From positions 97,337-161,336 of the forward strand of contig SVMF01000002.1 in assembly GCA_015067565.1 (NCBI GenBank): 64,000 bases of DNA, in the 5' to 3' direction. The translations under genes were made by a program, and so were the position numbers. Origin of the DNA: Oscillospiraceae bacterium. GTDB lineage: Bacteria > Bacillota > Clostridia > Oscillospirales > Oscillospiraceae. The notes below the pieces were generated by a model, which was not told the DNA's origin, did no database searches, and was given only the letters and a program-made list of their open reading frames with translations. Of the stretch, positions 63,836-64,000 are shown in pieces; the first letter of the stretch is position 1; each line of letters opens with the position of its first letter.

Positions 63836-64000
63836 CTAAACAACCTTCTCTTCATTTATTAGCATTCTTTTGCAACTTTCCCTGGCCTCTTGTGCAGATT
63901 TAAAACCACCCTTCTTGCTATATCCAACGGAGTAATCTTCGCGAAAATATTTAGTTCGATGATACCACGATCCGTTGTAGAAAAATGCGTCACTTTTTGT
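63836..64000 (-). CDS. 3' end of an integrase-arm-like gene, truncated by the window edge
   Basis: The final 54 codons of an open frame entering from the right edge and stopping at TAG 63838-63836. The residues FFYNGSWYHRTKYF, DYSVGYSKKGGFKSAQEA and RESCKRM resemble the N-terminal AP2/Arm DNA-binding domain of tyrosine integrases in Clostridia (GxWYxRxxY...KKGGFKTxxEA). Because the domain is normally N-terminal and followed by about 300 residues, a stop here suggests a remnant or a stand-alone small protein. AT-richer codon use than the neighbours fits a transferred element. The start is outside the window. Confidence 0.5.
   Translation of the reverse strand, partial: TKSDAFFYNGSWYHRTKYFREDYSVGYSKKGGFKSAQEARESCKRMLINEEKVV

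Overview
The window looks like a chromosomal segment of a spore-forming, Gram-positive Clostridia-type gut bacterium (Oscillospiraceae/Ruminococcaceae-like). The reasons are adjacent spoIIGA and sigE genes, a YtvI-like sporulation membrane protein, an SLH-domain surface protein, an LPxTG-anchored adhesin, DUF951 and UPF0735/PheB family genes, and strong AGGAGG ribosome binding sites with TTGACA/TATAAT promoters. No rRNA, tRNA or CRISPR array was seen. The taxonomic call is an inference from gene content.

Layout. 0-6 kb: a ClpC-like unfoldase without its N-domain (minus strand), a 2x[4Fe-4S] ferredoxin, a TrmN6-like methyltransferase, rsmI, a secreted transglutaminase-SLH protein and uppP. 6.5-14.3 kb: a TIR-transmembrane-propeller protein, a MacB/LolD-type ABC ATPase and FtsX-type permease, a zinc-ribbon LURP-one-like protein, and a threonine aldolase-like enzyme. 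14.3-20.6 kb: a small YtxH-like protein, pyrF, a phosphatase-acetyltransferase fusion, a folD with altered catalytic positions, prfC, a small membrane protein and a D-2-hydroxyacid dehydrogenase. 20.8-28.1 kb: a complete histidine-to-glutamate pathway on the minus strand (hutH, hutU, hutI, ftcD, fchA) followed by an EamA-type permease. It feeds one-carbon units into the folate pool that FolD also serves. 28.2-39.7 kb: rarA, DUF951, spoIIGA-sigE, fba, a GNAT protein, ytvI-like, an ACT-domain protein and an SbcCD/YhaNO-like nuclease pair.

35.1-36.2 kb and 42.8-44.5 kb are packed with long dispersed repeats. They surround a thioester-domain LPSTG adhesin and precede a lone DegT-type PLP enzyme.

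The most interesting region is 45.6-61.4 kb, one co-directional cluster behind a near-consensus promoter. It encodes (1) a membrane protein with two Rossmann/RCK-like domains and a RyR-like C-terminus, (2) a secreted, membrane-anchored VWA protein, (3) a 1198-aa tubulin/FtsZ-like GTPase-fold protein, (4) a 739-aa membrane protein of unknown family, and (5) a 1750-aa membrane protein that appears to join a degenerate DUF1998/MrfA-like helicase, a LIM-like zinc knuckle with a DA1-like peptidase region, and an intact transglutaminase triad. I read it as an uncharacterised cytoskeletal/membrane-associated system. uvrB and the broken end of an integrase-like gene close the window.

A family of near-identical palindromes (TCGCCAAYCGTCAAAA and its complement) recurs at seven gene ends, and two further dispersed intergenic repeat families are present.
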